64,000 nt of DNA from Endozoicomonas sp. 4G (GCF_023822025.1 NZ_CP082909.1:5190001-5254000), one strand, 5' to 3'; numbered from the stretch's first letter, positions 45,250 to 55,672 are shown. The notes: a model not told the origin generated them from the letters alone. Made by a program: numbers and translations.

Positions 45250-46553
45250 TGGCTAAACAATCTTCCGTTCGACTGGCGGCAGCCAAGGTAGTCAGCCGTG
45301 TGGTTGCCGGTGAATCCCTGAGCCAGGTATTACCTGAATATCAGGAAGGCCTTCGCCAGAAAGACCAGCCGCTGCTGGCAGAACTCAGCTACGGCACGCT
45401 GCGGTACTATTTTCGTCTGGATCGCTGGCTCAGCACCCTGATGGACAAGCCGCTGAAAGCCAAGGAGCAGACCCTTCACAGTCTGATTCTGGTGGGGCTC
45501 TATCAGTTGTTCTACACCCGTATTCCAGCACACGCCGCTATCGGGGAAACAGTTCAGGTTACCCGAACGATGGGGAAAGCCTGGGGTCGGGGGCTGGTTA
45601 ATGGCGTGCTTCGTTCGGCCCAGCGTCAGGAAGAAATGCTCAATGCCTTGTCCGAATCCGACGACATTTGTCTTACGGCCCATCCCCAATGGCTGATCGG
45701 TAAAATCCGCCAAGCCTGGCCCGACCACTGGCAGGCTATTGCCCGGGCTAACAATCAGTCACCTCCCATGACCTTGCGAGTGAATGAACAGCATATAAAG
45801 CGTGACCGTTATCTGAAAAAATTACTGGACGACTGCATTCAGGCTTCATCTTCCCTGGTATCTCCCCAGGGCATTACCCTGACACGGGCTTTGCCGGTGG
45901 CTCAGCTGCCCGGCTTTTCAGACGGTGTGGTCAGTGTTCAGGATGAATCCGCTCAGCTTTCCGGCAACCTGCTGCCCGTTAAAGAGGGCGACAGGATTCT
46001 GGATGCCTGCTGTGCTCCCGGAGGCAAAACCTGCCAGCTGCTGGAAATGTTTCCGGGTATTAAGCTGGATGCCCTGGATATTGATGAGAAGCGACTGGCC
46101 CGGGTGCAGGAAAACCTGGATCGCATTGGCCTGAAAGCCCGGCTTATAACCGGTGACGGCACTCAGCCTGAGCTATGGTGGGATGGACAGCATTACGATC
46201 ATATTCTGCTGGACGCTCCCTGCTCGGCAACGGGTGTCATCCGCCGCCATCCGGATATAAAACTGCTCCGCAAACCCGAAGACATTGATACCCTGGCCGA
46301 ACTGCAAGGCACAATGCTTAATACCCTATGGTCATTGCTGAAGCCCGGTGGCACACTGCTCTATGCTACCTGTTCCATTATGCCTGCTGAAAACAGCAAA
46401 CAGATTGCCGCCTTCCTCGAACAACGAGAAAATGCTGAACTGCAAGCCCTTCCCGGGGAATGGGGACTGGATACCGGCTTTGGCCGACAGGTTTTACCCG
46501 GTTCAGGAGACGGCTTTTTCTATAGCCTGCTGAAAAAAGTAAAAAATCTATGA
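45249..46553 (+). CDS. rsmB: 16S rRNA (cytosine-967-C5)-methyltransferase
   Basis: RsmB (Sun/Fmu) methylates C967 of 16S rRNA. The 434-residue protein has an N-terminal NusB-like RNA-binding domain (residues 1 to about 130), the SAM-binding loop [18 protein letters not shown], the catalytic Cys in [17 protein letters not shown] and the second Cys in [11 protein letters not shown]. It overlaps fmt by one base and trkA by 4 bases, so the three are translationally coupled. Confidence 0.96.
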   Translation: MAKQSSVRLAAAKVVSRVVAGESLSQVLPEYQEGLRQKDQPLLAELSYGTLRYYFRLDRWLSTLMDKPLKAKEQTLHSLILVGLYQLFYTRIPAHAAIGETVQVTRTMGKAWGRGLVNGVLRSAQRQEEMLNALSESDDICLTAHPQWLIGKIRQAWPDHWQAIARANNQSPPMTLRVNEQHIKRDRYLKKLLDDCIQASSSLVSPQGITLTRALPVAQLPGFSDGVVSVQDESAQLSGNLLPVKEGDRILDACCAPGGKTCQLLEMFPGIKLDALDIDEKRLARVQENLDRIGLKARLITGDGTQPELWWDGQHYDHILLDAPCSATGVIRRHPDIKLLRKPEDIDTLAELQGTMLNTLWSLLKPGGTLLYATCSIMPAENSKQIAAFLEQRENAELQALPGEWGLDTGFGRQVLPGSGDGFFYSLLKKVKNL

Positions 46554-47923
46554 AAATCATCATTCTCGGTGCCGGACAAGTAGGCGGAACCCTGGCCGAA
46601 AACCTGGCCAATGAAGAGAACGACATCACCGTTGTCGATACCAACGGAGAGCTTCTCAGAGAGCTACAGGATCGTATTGATATCCGAACCATCCAGGGTA
46701 TGGCCTCTTTTCCCAGTGTCCTCAAGCAGGCCGGGGCTGATGATGCCGATATGCTGGTGGCGGTGACCAACAGCGATGAAGTGAATATGGTGGCCTGTCA
46801 GATTGCCTACACCCTGTTCCACACACCTTCCAAAATTGCCCGTATACGGCAGGCGGCCTACCTGAACAGGGAAAATCTGTTTGCCGATGATGCCATGCCC
46901 ATCGACGTATTGATCAGCCCCGAGCAGGTAGTGACTAATTACATTCGACGTCTTCTTGAACGTCCCGGTGCACTTCAGGTTCTGGATTTTGCCGATGGCC
47001 GTGCCCAGCTGGTGGCCATGAAAGCCTATTATGGCGGGCCATTGGTTGGCCAGGAACTGCGCTACCTGCGTGAGCACATGCCCAACGTTGACACCCGGGT
47101 GGCTGCGATTTTCCGCCGTGGCAAAGCCATCATGCCCAAGGGAACCACCGTGATTGAGGCCGATGATGAAGTGTTTTTTATCGCTGACCGCTGTCATATC
47201 CGGGCCGTCATGAGTGAACTCCAGAGGCTGGATGATGATTACAAACGCATCATTATTGCCGGTGGTGGCAATATCGGTCTGCGCCTGGCTCAGTCGGCTG
47301 AAAATGACTTCAAGGTAAAAATCATTGAGCAGAATATGGAGCGCTGTCAGTTCCTGTCTGAAACCCTGATCAAAGCCATGGTGTTCAACGGTAATGCTTC
47401 TGATAAAGAGCTGCTGATTTCTGAAAACATTGAAGAGACCGATGTCTTTTGCGCCCTGACCAATGATGATGAAGCGAACGTTATGGCGGCTATGCTGGCC
47501 AAACGTCTGGGTGCCCGAAAAGTCATGGCCCTGATCAACAATCCTGCCTATGTGGACCTGGTTCAGGGAGGCGAAATTGATATTGCCATTTCCCCTCAGC
47601 AGGCCACCATTGGCAGTCTTCTGAAACACGTACGAAGGGGAGACATTGTTAATGTTCACTCACTTCGTCGGGGCGCAGCGGAAGCCATTGAAGCCATTGC
47701 CCATGGCGGTGAAAATTCATCCAGGGTTGTCGGTAAAACCGTTCAGCAGGTTGAACTACCTCCGGGAACCACCATCGGAGCCATCGTCAGAAACGACGAA
47801 GTGTTGATTGCACACGACACTACTCGTATAGAGTCCGGGGATCATATCATCCTGTTTCTGACTAACAAGAAACGGATTCATGAAGTGGAGCAATTGTTTC
47901 AGGTTGGACTAGGGTTCTTTTAA
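46550..47923 (+). CDS. trkA: Trk potassium uptake regulatory protein TrkA
   Basis: TrkA is the peripheral nucleotide-binding subunit of the Trk potassium channel. The 457-residue protein consists of two RCK repeats, each with a Rossmann motif ([17 protein letters not shown], and [19 protein letters not shown]) and a C-terminal TrkA_C domain. It overlaps rsmB by 4 bases. The trkH gene lies about 1.2 kb away, with the FitAB pair in between. Its last 4 bases overlap the end of the opposite-strand toxin gene. Confidence 0.97.
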   Translation: MKIIILGAGQVGGTLAENLANEENDITVVDTNGELLRELQDRIDIRTIQGMASFPSVLKQAGADDADMLVAVTNSDEVNMVACQIAYTLFHTPSKIARIRQAAYLNRENLFADDAMPIDVLISPEQVVTNYIRRLLERPGALQVLDFADGRAQLVAMKAYYGGPLVGQELRYLREHMPNVDTRVAAIFRRGKAIMPKGTTVIEADDEVFFIADRCHIRAVMSELQRLDDDYKRIIIAGGGNIGLRLAQSAENDFKVKIIEQNMERCQFLSETLIKAMVFNGNASDKELLISENIEETDVFCALTNDDEANVMAAMLAKRLGARKVMALINNPAYVDLVQGGEIDIAISPQQATIGSLLKHVRRGDIVNVHSLRRGAAEAIEAIAHGGENSSRVVGKTVQQVELPPGTTIGAIVRNDEVLIAHDTTRIESGDHIILFLTNKKRIHEVEQLFQVGLGFF

Positions 47924-48336
47924 TCCAACCATGGGTTAACTACAGGGACGTTAGCGGCTTCGAACGGTGCAACATCTCGGGAAGCAACCCGGAATCCGTG
48001 CACGGAAGCAATGGCGGCAATATAGCCATCAGGCACTGGAAAGCCCCGTCCCCTTTTTCTGGCCAGCACTGCCAACTCTGCGTATTCTCTGGCAGCGGCC
48101 ACATCAAATTCCAGAATGCGGCCCCTGAAAAGAGTGGTGTATTGATCCACAGCCTGGCTCAATTGCTGCTTCCGACGACCGTCAGGCAAAGCCAGAATGC
48201 CAAACAGCAATTCGGCCAGCGTCACACTGGACAGGTAGAGCGTTTCACTTATTTGTTCATTCAGCCAACCAACGACAGCCGTATCGGGTGACTGCCTCAT
48301 GGTTTCCGAAATAATATTGGTGTCGAGTAATATCAT
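47920..48336 (-). CDS. PIN-domain toxin, FitB/VapC-like
   Basis: The 138-residue protein is a PIN-domain ribonuclease toxin. It has the acidic site residues in [11 protein letters not shown], in [11 protein letters not shown] and in [23 protein letters not shown], and matches the FitB-like branch. The gene directly follows its antitoxin (TGA then ATG). It probably cleaves RNA, with expression blocked by the partner. All catalytic acids are present, so it looks intact. Confidence 0.9.
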   Translation of the reverse strand: MILLDTNIISETMRQSPDTAVVGWLNEQISETLYLSSVTLAELLFGILALPDGRRKQQLSQAVDQYTTLFRGRILEFDVAAAREYAELAVLARKRGRGFPVPDGYIAAIASVHGFRVASRDVAPFEAANVPVVNPWLD

Positions 48337-48588
48337 TCAAAATTTCACCGGTTCCGCTGGCGTCTTATCCCGGTTTTGCTCCAGAATATCAACTTCTTCA
48401 TCCGTCAGGCCGATGTCCTGTCCGGCATTAACCAGAGCATCACCCATCAACACCCGATCCTCAGGTTGTAAAACCTCTCTGAGAATATTCCGAACCTCGG
48501 CAACCATGCTGCGGTTATTTCGTTTAGCCCTGACCTTAAGGGCACTGTACAGCTCATCTGGGATATTTCTAAGGGTCATCATTGCCAT
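48337..48588 (-). CDS. FitA-like antitoxin
   Basis: The 83-residue protein is a ribbon-helix-helix antitoxin: MMTLRNIPDELYSALKVRAKRNNRSMVAEVRNILREVL is the FitA-type DNA-binding part, followed by a C-terminal segment that would bind the PIN toxin. ATG 48588 is preceded by GGAG. Regulation by the toxin-antitoxin complex on the AT-rich promoter at 48600-48690 is expected for the family. Confidence 0.88.
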   Translation of the reverse strand: MAMMTLRNIPDELYSALKVRAKRNNRSMVAEVRNILREVLQPEDRVLMGDALVNAGQDIGLTDEEVDILEQNRDKTPAEPVKF

Positions 48589-49102
48589 AACTTCACTCCT
48601 GTAAAACACACTCTTTATGAATTCTTAATACTATTATAATTCACTATGCATTCATTATTAAAAAAGAATGCAAATCTAACCAAAAAAAACCTTAGTTTCT
48701 GTTCTGCAAAAAATCAACTTTAATGACCGTAGCCTGCCTAAACGTTCATGACCGGCAGAGTCAGTCCTATATCATACGCACTGATTGTCCAGCAGGGTTG
48801 TCGTTACGCTAAGAATTACCTAACCTTGAAATTGGATTCGGCATGGCTTTGACCTGTAAGCCCTGGCGACTTGAGCCGATCAAGTGAATCCAAAACTGGA
48901 TCTTGCATGATGTAAAAACCCGCCATAGTGCGGGTTTTCTGTTTTAAAGCAATCACTCTCATAGTACAGTCGTACCTTTATCAGCACTCTACCGCTATCT
49001 CTGAATGCTGTACTGAATGGTTACAGTTCAGTCATTTATTAGCATGGATAACCAAATCAGACAGCATGGCCGCTGTCTGTAGAACTAGAAAAACAGGGTC
49101 TT
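48589..49102. other. Gap between FitAB and trkH
   Basis: The 514-base gap has an AT-rich promoter region for FitAB (48600-48720), then about 180 bases without a gene ending in a perfect hairpin with T-run at 48915-48945, then the likely trkH promoter. The hairpin has no CDS in front on the same strand. Confidence 0.6.
48915..48945 (+). terminator. Orphan intrinsic terminator
   Basis: AAAACCCGC (48915-48923) pairs perfectly with GCGGGTTTT (48930-48938), followed by CTGTTTT. The nearest plus-strand gene upstream is trkA, nearly 1 kb away, with opposite-strand genes in between. It may end a small RNA gene. Confidence 0.8.
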
Positions 49103-50551
49103 ATGCAATTTTCTGTCGTTTTGCCTGTCCTGGGTATTCTCTTGATGCTGTTCAGTTTCTCCAGTCTTCCGCCTCTGGCGGTGGCGATGATCTACGGGGA
49201 ATCGGAAATTGCGCTGTTTTTATATACCTTTTTCCTGACTTTTCTCATCGGTTTGCTGCTCTGGTTTCCCCTCAGGAACATCAAAACGGATCTTCGCCCC
49301 CGTGACGGCTTTATCATCACCGTTCTTTTCTGGGTGGTTCTGGGCGGTATGGGTTCCCTGCCACTGTTGTTGATGACCGACCCGGCCATCAGTGTCACGG
49401 ATGCTGTCTTCGAGTCCATGTCGGGGCTGACCACCACCGGTGCCACCATACTGACGAATATTGATCAGCTCCCCAAATCAATCCTCTTTTATCGTCAGCA
49501 ACTTCAGTGGCTGGGCGGCATGGGCATCATTGTTCTGGCAGTGGCGATCATGCCCATGCTGGGAGTCGGGGGGATGCAGCTTTATCGGACCGAAACACCA
49601 GGGCCGATAAAAGACAACAAGCTGACGCCCCGCATCAAGGAAACGGCGAAAGCACTCTGGCTGCTCTACCTGACACTGACGGCAGTCTGTGCCCTGGGTT
49701 ACTGGCTGGCGGGTATGAATCTTTTTGATGCCGTAAGCCATAGTTTTTCCACCATCGCCATTGGCGGGTTCTCAACCCACGACGCCAGTATTGGCTATTT
49801 TGAATCGCCCCTGATTAATGCCACGGCCACTTTTTTTATGCTGGTAGCCGGTATTAATTTTGCTCTTCACTTTTTTGCCTGGCGCAATAAATCTGCCCAC
49901 CACTACTGGCAGGATCCCGAAGTTCGTACTTACTTACTGATCCTACTACTGGTCTCATTGATTACCGTGGCGGGGCTCTACTTCTCTGGCACGTATGATC
50001 TGGCAGACGCCCTGGATTACGGTCTGTTTGAAGTGGTTTCTGTCGCCACCACTACCGGTTATGCCGCCAGCGGTTTCTCAGCCTGGCCGACATTTCTGCC
50101 ACTGCTGCTGTTTATGACCAGCTTTATCGGAGGCTGTGCAGGCTCTACAGCGGGTGGCATGAAGGTGATTCGGGTGCTGCTGATTTTCAAACAGGGGGTA
50201 AGAGAGCTTCGTCGTCTGGTTCATCCCAACGCGGTTTACTCCATCAAACTCGGTGGCAAGGCCGTTCATAGTCGGGTCGGTGAGGCCGTCTGGGGGTTCT
50301 TTGCCGCCTATGTCTTCCTGTTTGCGGTCATGATTCTGGCGGTTATGGCCACGGGCGTTGATTTAACGACGGCTTTTTCTACTGTCGCTTCCAGTATGAA
50401 TAATCTGGGTCCCGCATTGGGCGCAGCGGCTGAAAACTACAGCACCCTTCCCGATGCGGCGAAGTGGATTCTCTGTTTTGCCATGTTGCTGGGTCGTCTG
50501 GAAATCTTTACGCTGCTGGTATTATTCACACCCACATTCTGGAAATACTGA
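49103..50551 (+). CDS. trkH: Trk potassium uptake transmembrane protein TrkH
   Basis: TrkH is the potassium-translocating membrane subunit that works with TrkA. The 482-residue protein has about ten membrane segments and the pore loops with conserved Gly residues, such as ESMSGLTTTGATILT, HSFSTIAIGGFSTHDAS, VVSVATTTGYAASGFSAWP and TVASSMNNLGPALG. The ATG follows a GGGT sequence. DnaA-box-like sites lie at and after its 3' end. Confidence 0.96.
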   Translation: MQFSVVLPVLGILLMLFSFSSLPPLAVAMIYGESEIALFLYTFFLTFLIGLLLWFPLRNIKTDLRPRDGFIITVLFWVVLGGMGSLPLLLMTDPAISVTDAVFESMSGLTTTGATILTNIDQLPKSILFYRQQLQWLGGMGIIVLAVAIMPMLGVGGMQLYRTETPGPIKDNKLTPRIKETAKALWLLYLTLTAVCALGYWLAGMNLFDAVSHSFSTIAIGGFSTHDASIGYFESPLINATATFFMLVAGINFALHFFAWRNKSAHHYWQDPEVRTYLLILLLVSLITVAGLYFSGTYDLADALDYGLFEVVSVATTTGYAASGFSAWPTFLPLLLFMTSFIGGCAGSTAGGMKVIRVLLIFKQGVRELRRLVHPNAVYSIKLGGKAVHSRVGEAVWGFFAAYVFLFAVMILAVMATGVDLTTAFSTVASSMNNLGPALGAAAENYSTLPDAAKWILCFAMLLGRLEIFTLLVLFTPTFWKY

Positions 50552-50593
50552 GACGGAAAAAAGTTATTCACATCTGCTAACAACTTATCCACA
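50522..50593 (+). promoter_or_regulatory. Cluster of three DnaA-box-like sites upstream of glyQ
   Basis: TTATTCACA occurs at 50522-50530 (inside the trkH 3' end) and at 50564-50572, and a consensus TTATCCACA at 50585-50593, all in the same direction. They lie about 180-250 bases before glyQ and about 12 kb from oriC. This could be a DnaA titration or regulatory site; function is inferred. Confidence 0.6.
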
Positions 50594-50773
50594 TTTTCTT
50601 CAAAACTCCATGGCCCTGCGCCTTGGAGTTTTCCGGCGATGATGACCCGTTTATGCACAACACCGTCAATGCCGTGGGGATACAACGCTATCCGCTCCAG
50701 AGCCAAACCGTTATAATCCGCCGCTGTTTCCAGAAAATTAAAGCCTAATTTTGAGCCTCCATGAGGTAGTACT

Positions 50774-51739
50774 GTGACTTCTCAAAGCACACCTGATATC
50801 AAGACATTCCAGGGCCTTATTTTGGCCCTTCAGCAGTTCTGGGCTCGCCAGGGCTGTGTCATTATGCAACCACTGGATATGGAAGTGGGGGCAGGTACCT
50901 TCCATCCAGCCACCTTCCTTCGCGCTATTGGTCCGGAAAACTGGAACTCTGCCTATGTGCAGCCCTGCCGTCGTCCAACCGATGGCCGCTACGGTGAGAA
51001 CCCAAACCGTCTTCAGCACTACTACCAGTTCCAGGTGGTAATGAAACCCTCTCCGGATAACATTCAGGAACTTTACCTGGACTCCCTCAGAGAGCTGGGT
51101 ATTGACCCAATGGTGCATGACCTTCGCTTTGTCGAGGACAACTGGGAATCCCCCACACTGGGCGCCTGGGGTCTTGGCTGGGAAGTCTGGATGAACGGTA
51201 TGGAAGTCACACAGTTTACTTACTTCCAGCAGGTGGGCGGCATTGAGTGTTATCCGGTGACGGGTGAGATCACTTACGGCCTTGAGCGTCTGGCCATGTA
51301 TATCCAGGGTGTGGATAACATTTACGACCTGGTTTGGACTGAAGGCCCACAGGGCACCGTGTCTTACGGCGATGTTTTCCATCAACAGGAAGTAGAGATG
51401 TCTACTTTCAACTTTGAACACGCTGACACGAAAGCGCTGTTCCAGCAGTTTGATTTTTTTGAAAGTGAGTCCAGCCGCCTGGTTGCAGCGGGCCTGCCTC
51501 TGCCTGCCTATGAGTACGTTTTAAAAGCGTCTCATACCTTCAACCTTCTCGATGCCCGTCACGCCATCTCGGTGACTGAACGTCAGCGTTTTATTCTGCG
51601 GGTCAGAACCCTGGCCAGGGCTGTCGCCAAAGCCTACTTTGATGCCCGCCATAAGCTCGGCTTCCCGCTGGCCAGTGACGATATCCGTACCGAAGTTCTG
51701 GCCAGTCTGGAAGACGGCAAGACACAGGAGAAAAAGTGA
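50774..51739 (+). CDS. glyQ: Glycyl-tRNA synthetase alpha subunit
   Basis: GlyQ is the catalytic subunit of the bacterial alpha2-beta2 glycyl-tRNA synthetase. The 321-residue protein shows [44 protein letters not shown] and [29 protein letters not shown], the class II motifs of this family. The start is GTG at 50774 with GAGG 8 bases upstream. Its TGA overlaps the glyS ATG by one base. Confidence 0.97.
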   Translation: MTSQSTPDIKTFQGLILALQQFWARQGCVIMQPLDMEVGAGTFHPATFLRAIGPENWNSAYVQPCRRPTDGRYGENPNRLQHYYQFQVVMKPSPDNIQELYLDSLRELGIDPMVHDLRFVEDNWESPTLGAWGLGWEVWMNGMEVTQFTYFQQVGGIECYPVTGEITYGLERLAMYIQGVDNIYDLVWTEGPQGTVSYGDVFHQQEVEMSTFNFEHADTKALFQQFDFFESESSRLVAAGLPLPAYEYVLKASHTFNLLDARHAISVTERQRFILRVRTLARAVAKAYFDARHKLGFPLASDDIRTEVLASLEDGKTQEKK

Positions 51740-53838
51740 TGAGTCAAAAAGATTTCCTGGTCGAGCTGGGAACAGAAGAGCTGCCACCCAAAGCGCTGAA
51801 AAGCCTTTCCGACGCTTTCACCCAAGGTATTGTTGATCGCCTGAACAACGCTCAACTGTCTTTTGACAGCTTTGAAGCCTTTGCCACACCTCGTCGTCTG
51901 GCCCTGTTAATCAAAGGGCTGGAAACAGCACAACCCGATCAACAGCTTGAGCGTCGTGGCCCAGCGGTAAAGGCAGCCTTCGACGCAGAAGGTAAAGCCA
52001 CTAAAGCAGCCGAAGGTTTTGCCCGTTCTAACGGAGTGCCTGTTGATCAGCTGGAAACACTGGAAACCAACAAAGGTGCCTGGCTTGTCTATCGCGGGGT
52101 TCAGCAGGGTGCCAAAACCACTCAACTGCTGCCGGATATGGTCCGCCAGTCTCTTAATGAATTGCCTATTCCCAAGCGTATGCGCTGGGGAGCAGAGCGC
52201 ACTGAGTTTGTTCGCCCGGTTCACTGGTTAGTGATGCTGATGGGGGAACGGGTGATCGATTGCGAAATCCTGGGCCTTCAATCGGGTAATCAGACCCGGG
52301 GCCACCGTTTCCATGCTAACCAGCCTCTGACCATTAACCAGCCTGCCGATTATCAGCACCTTCTGAGCGAGCAGGGCAGGGTCATGGCTCGCTTCGAAGA
52401 AAGGCGCAACCTTATCAGGCAACAGGTCACAGAAGTCGCTAGCGGATTAGGTGGCGAAGCGGTGATTGATGAAGACCTGCTGGACGAAGTAGCGGCTTTG
52501 AATGAGTGGCCTGTTGCCCTGTCTGGTCGTTTTGATGATGAATTTCTGGAAGTTCCGGCAGAAGCCCTGATCTCTTCCATGAAGGCGCATCAGAAGTATT
52601 TCCATGTCCTGTCAAAAGAGCCATCGCAGGAAGGAACGCTGCTTCCCCATTTTATAACCATTTCAAATATCGAGAGCCTGGAGCCTGAACAGGTCGTATC
52701 CGGTAATGAACGGGTTATAAGACCGCGCCTTGCCGATGCCAAATTTTTCTTTGATACGGACAAAAAAACCACCCTTGAAGCACGCAGGGAAACCCTGAAA
52801 CCCATCGTTTTCCAGGCACAACTGGGATCGCTGTTTGATAAGAGTGACCGTATTGCCAAACTGGCAGGATTTATCGCAAAACAGGAAGGAGGGCAGGAAC
52901 TGCTGGCTGTCCGTGCCGGAGAACTCTGCAAATCTGACCTGACATCAGAAATGGTTTTAGAATTCCCCGAGCTACAGGGCATTATGGGACAGTACTACGG
53001 TACCAACGATGGCGAACCTCAGGAGGTATGCCTCGCCCTGAACGAACAGTACATGCCTCGCTTTGCCGGTGATGAGCTGCCCTCCAATCTGACGGGTTGC
53101 GCCGTTGCCATTGCTGATAAAATCGATACCATCACCGGTATCTTTGGCATCAATCAACCACCTTCTGGTAATAAGGACCCGTTTGCACTGCGAAGAGCAA
53201 CGCTCGGTGTCCTGCGTATTATTGTTGAGAAGAAGCTGGATCTGGATCTTCGTGCTCTCATTAACCAGTCAATTGCAGGTTATCAATCACAAGGAGTTGA
53301 GCTGCCTGCCGCCAGCAATGAGCAGCTGACAGAAACGGTTCTGGATTTCATGCTGGAGCGTTTCCGTTCCTGGTACCAGGACGAACAGATTCCTGTTGAA
53401 GTCTTCCTGTCTGTGAAGGCTCTGAAACCTTCTCGTCCCTTCGACTTTGATCAGCGCGTTAAGGCGGTGCATCGCTTTAGCCAGATGGTCGAAGCCGAAA
53501 CTTTGTCGGCAGCCAACAAGCGTGTTTCCAATATTCTGGCTAAGGCGGGAGACCTGGTTATTCCTGACTCTGTTGATCCGGCACTGATGACAGAAGCCGC
53601 AGAGCAGGCTCTGGCCACAGCTCTGGCCGACAGCAAGGAAAAGGTTGCTCCGATCCTGGAACAGAGACAATACTCGGCAGCCATGGAAAGTCTGGCACCG
53701 CTGAAAGACTCTGTAGACCGCTTCTTTGATGAAGTATTGGTCAACGCTGAAGATGAGCAGATTCGTTTAAACCGCTACGCGCTTCTGAAACAGCTACGCA
53801 GTCTGTTCTTACACGTTGCGGATATTTCATTACTTTAG
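51739..53838 (+). CDS. glyS: Glycyl-tRNA synthetase beta subunit
   Basis: GlyS is the tRNA-binding beta subunit. The 699-residue protein starts with the canonical DFLVELGTEELPPKALKSL and has the middle region GEAVIDEDLLDEVAALNEWPVAL, an HD-like segment and the anticodon-binding C-terminus (FDQRVKAVHRF, MESLAPLKDSVDRFFDEVLVNAED). The ATG at 51739 fits the family start; a GTG 3 bases upstream is also in frame. It forms a coupled pair with glyQ and is followed by a terminator. Confidence 0.97.
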   Translation: MSQKDFLVELGTEELPPKALKSLSDAFTQGIVDRLNNAQLSFDSFEAFATPRRLALLIKGLETAQPDQQLERRGPAVKAAFDAEGKATKAAEGFARSNGVPVDQLETLETNKGAWLVYRGVQQGAKTTQLLPDMVRQSLNELPIPKRMRWGAERTEFVRPVHWLVMLMGERVIDCEILGLQSGNQTRGHRFHANQPLTINQPADYQHLLSEQGRVMARFEERRNLIRQQVTEVASGLGGEAVIDEDLLDEVAALNEWPVALSGRFDDEFLEVPAEALISSMKAHQKYFHVLSKEPSQEGTLLPHFITISNIESLEPEQVVSGNERVIRPRLADAKFFFDTDKKTTLEARRETLKPIVFQAQLGSLFDKSDRIAKLAGFIAKQEGGQELLAVRAGELCKSDLTSEMVLEFPELQGIMGQYYGTNDGEPQEVCLALNEQYMPRFAGDELPSNLTGCAVAIADKIDTITGIFGINQPPSGNKDPFALRRATLGVLRIIVEKKLDLDLRALINQSIAGYQSQGVELPAASNEQLTETVLDFMLERFRSWYQDEQIPVEVFLSVKALKPSRPFDFDQRVKAVHRFSQMVEAETLSAANKRVSNILAKAGDLVIPDSVDPALMTEAAEQALATALADSKEKVAPILEQRQYSAAMESLAPLKDSVDRFFDEVLVNAEDEQIRLNRYALLKQLRSLFLHVADISLL

Positions 53839-53884
53839 GAGTCTGTCTACGCTACAGAAATCCTGATCAAAGCTTGATACAGTG

Positions 53885-53910
53885 AGTGCGGCTTTTATGC
53901 CGCACTTTTT
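53885..53910 (+). terminator. Intrinsic terminator after glyS
   Basis: AGTGCGGC (53885-53892) pairs perfectly with GCCGCACT (53899-53906), followed by TTTT. It lies 46 bases after the glyS stop. Confidence 0.88.
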
Positions 53911-53958
53911 CTATCTATTGAAACAGTATCTCAGGTATGAAGCCTGCCTTTTGAAATT

Positions 53959-54519
53959 ATGAGCAAACTGATCATTCTTGATCGTGATGGCGTCATCAAT
54001 AAAGACTCCGATCACTACATTCGTACGGTGGATGAATGGATTCCTCTGCCCGGCAGCATTGAAGCTATAGCCAGACTCAGCAGGGCAGGCTATACCATTG
54101 CCATTGCCACTAACCAGTCAGGCATTGCCAGAGGTTACTTTAGTGAAGCAACCCTTGCAGCCATGCACCAGAAAATGCTGGATCTGGTGGTTGCAGAAGG
54201 TGGCAGGATAGACTGTATTCAATACTGCCCCCATGGTCCTGACGATCAATGCCGCTGCAGAAAACCCCTGCCTGGCATGATTGAACAGATCGAAGAAACT
54301 CTTAACATGCCCGCAGCATCAGCCTGGGTTGTCGGGGATTCGCTTAGGGACCTTCAGTCCGGCCAGGCAATGGGATGCAAGGTAGCTCTGGTGAAAACCG
54401 GCAAGGGCATCAGAACGATCAATAAAGGGGAAGGTCTCGACAATGTGCCAGTATTCGCAAACCTGGCCGCATTTACTGATTTTATTCTAGAACCTTCACA
54501 GGTCGATATTTCAGGTTAA
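53959..54519 (+). CDS. gmhB: D-glycero-beta-D-manno-heptose 1,7-bisphosphate 7-phosphatase
   Basis: GmhB removes the C7 phosphate in the making of ADP-heptose for the lipopolysaccharide core. The 186-residue HAD phosphatase has the nucleophile motif LDRDGVINKDSDHYI, the zinc-binding Cys/His loop CPHGPDDQCRCRKPLPGM and the late acidic motif VVGDSLRDLQSGQAMG. It lies 16 bases before plsC. Its pathway partner gmhA lies 1.4 kb away on the other strand. Confidence 0.95.
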   Translation: MSKLIILDRDGVINKDSDHYIRTVDEWIPLPGSIEAIARLSRAGYTIAIATNQSGIARGYFSEATLAAMHQKMLDLVVAEGGRIDCIQYCPHGPDDQCRCRKPLPGMIEQIEETLNMPAASAWVVGDSLRDLQSGQAMGCKVALVKTGKGIRTINKGEGLDNVPVFANLAAFTDFILEPSQVDISG

Positions 54520-54535
54520 ACAAAATAGGTTATAA

Positions 54536-55261
54536 ATGACACTCGTCGTACAATACACACGAACCGCATTATTTTATTTCCTGCTGGCCACCTTTACGAT
54601 TCTCTGGTCCACGGTAATGCTTTTTGTTGTTCCTTTTATTCCCATGAACACCCGCCACAAGGTGTTGGTCAAGAACTGGGCGACTGTTGCCATGGGACTG
54701 GCCAGACTGACCTGTGGGATAAAGTATGAAGTGCATGGCAAGGAAAACATTCCTGACGCCCCCTGCGTTATGATCAGTAACCACCAAAGTACCTGGGAAA
54801 CGTTTTTCCTGCAGACGCTGTTCAGTCCCCAGGCTCCGGTTCTTAAGAAAGAGTTATTGAAGATCCCGTTCTTTGGCTGGACACTCCGGCTTATTAAACC
54901 GATTGCCATTAATCGTAATGATCCCAGGGCGGCATTGAATGATGTGGTAGAGCAGGGCACTGCGGCATTACACGACAATCGTTGGGTACTTATTTTTCCG
55001 GAAGGGACTCGTAATCCCAATGGCCAGTTGGGTAAGTTCTCAAGAGGGGGGGTTAACCTGGCACGAAAAGCCGAGGTTAATGTGCTGCCCATTGCCCATA
55101 ATGCTGCGGCCTGCTGGCCTATGGATAGCTTTCTGAAAAAGCCCGGTACCATTCAGCTTCATATAGGGCCAGTTATAGAAACCAAAGACAGGACGGCGCT
55201 GGACATTAATAATGAGGCGCGGGACTGGATTGCTGATGCGTTGGATCACATGAACGACTAA
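54536..55261 (+). CDS. plsC: 1-acyl-sn-glycerol-3-phosphate acyltransferase
   Basis: PlsC acylates lysophosphatidic acid to phosphatidic acid at the inner membrane. The 241-residue protein has an N-terminal membrane segment (FYFLLATFTILWSTVMLFVVPF), the catalytic motif NHQSTWETFFLQ (a H-x4-E variant common in this group) and the substrate motif FPEGTRNPNGQLGKF. It lies behind gmhB, an order conserved near the origin in Pseudomonas. Confidence 0.94.
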   Translation: MTLVVQYTRTALFYFLLATFTILWSTVMLFVVPFIPMNTRHKVLVKNWATVAMGLARLTCGIKYEVHGKENIPDAPCVMISNHQSTWETFFLQTLFSPQAPVLKKELLKIPFFGWTLRLIKPIAINRNDPRAALNDVVEQGTAALHDNRWVLIFPEGTRNPNGQLGKFSRGGVNLARKAEVNVLPIAHNAAACWPMDSFLKKPGTIQLHIGPVIETKDRTALDINNEARDWIADALDHMND

Positions 55262-55279
55262 AACGTACCCAGGTAAAAA

Positions 55280-55305
55280 AAGGCTCTACACAAATATGGA
55301 GCCTT
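55280..55305 (-). terminator. Hairpin after plsC, T-run on the minus strand
   Basis: AAGGCTC (55280-55286) pairs with GAGCCTT (55299-55305). On the minus strand a run of seven T follows, while the plus strand lacks one. It may stop antisense transcription entering plsC or act weakly on the plus strand. Confidence 0.5.
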
Positions 55306-55409
55306 ATCGTGGTCAAAAAGTGATAGTAGATACAGTTTTTTGAAATGTGTACCAATTGGTCTACTATGAAAAACTATAAGAGTCGATTCAATCACCAGAG
55401 GCAATCGTT

Positions 55410-55670
55410 ATGAGCAAAAGCGCTGTAGTAAAAGCCAGAGTAGAACCTGAGCTGAAGAAACAGGCTGAAGCAGTGTTTCGCAAGATAGGGTTGAACACGA
55501 CACAAGCCATTACTCTTTTTTATACGCAGGTTGAGTTATGCAATGGGTTGCCGTTTGATGTGCGTATTCCTAACGAAGAGACTCTAAAAGCTTTCGAGGA
55601 AAGTGACAGAGGGGAAGGATTGGTAAAGTGTGAAGACCTGGAAGACATGTTTAAGAAACTGGAGCTTTAA
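55410..55670 (+). CDS. RelB/DinJ family antitoxin
   Basis: The 86-residue protein has a RelB/DinJ ribbon-helix-helix N-terminus (SKSAVVKARVEPELKKQAEAVFRKIGLNTTQAITLFYTQVEL) and a C-terminal acidic tail that would wrap the toxin. It precedes the YafQ-type toxin gene by 2 bases. The pair lies between plsC and gmhA, and probably represses its own promoter near 55330-55400. Confidence 0.92.
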   Translation: MSKSAVVKARVEPELKKQAEAVFRKIGLNTTQAITLFYTQVELCNGLPFDVRIPNEETLKAFEESDRGEGLVKCEDLEDMFKKLEL

Positions 55671-55672
55671 CC

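Noticed and set aside
46664..47659. Minus-strand open frame of 331 codons
   Set aside because: It mirrors trkA, whose Rossmann motifs are unmistakable.
48780..48900. Possible tRNA gene before the orphan terminator
   Set aside because: I could not fit a cloverleaf with conserved T-loop and acceptor pairing.
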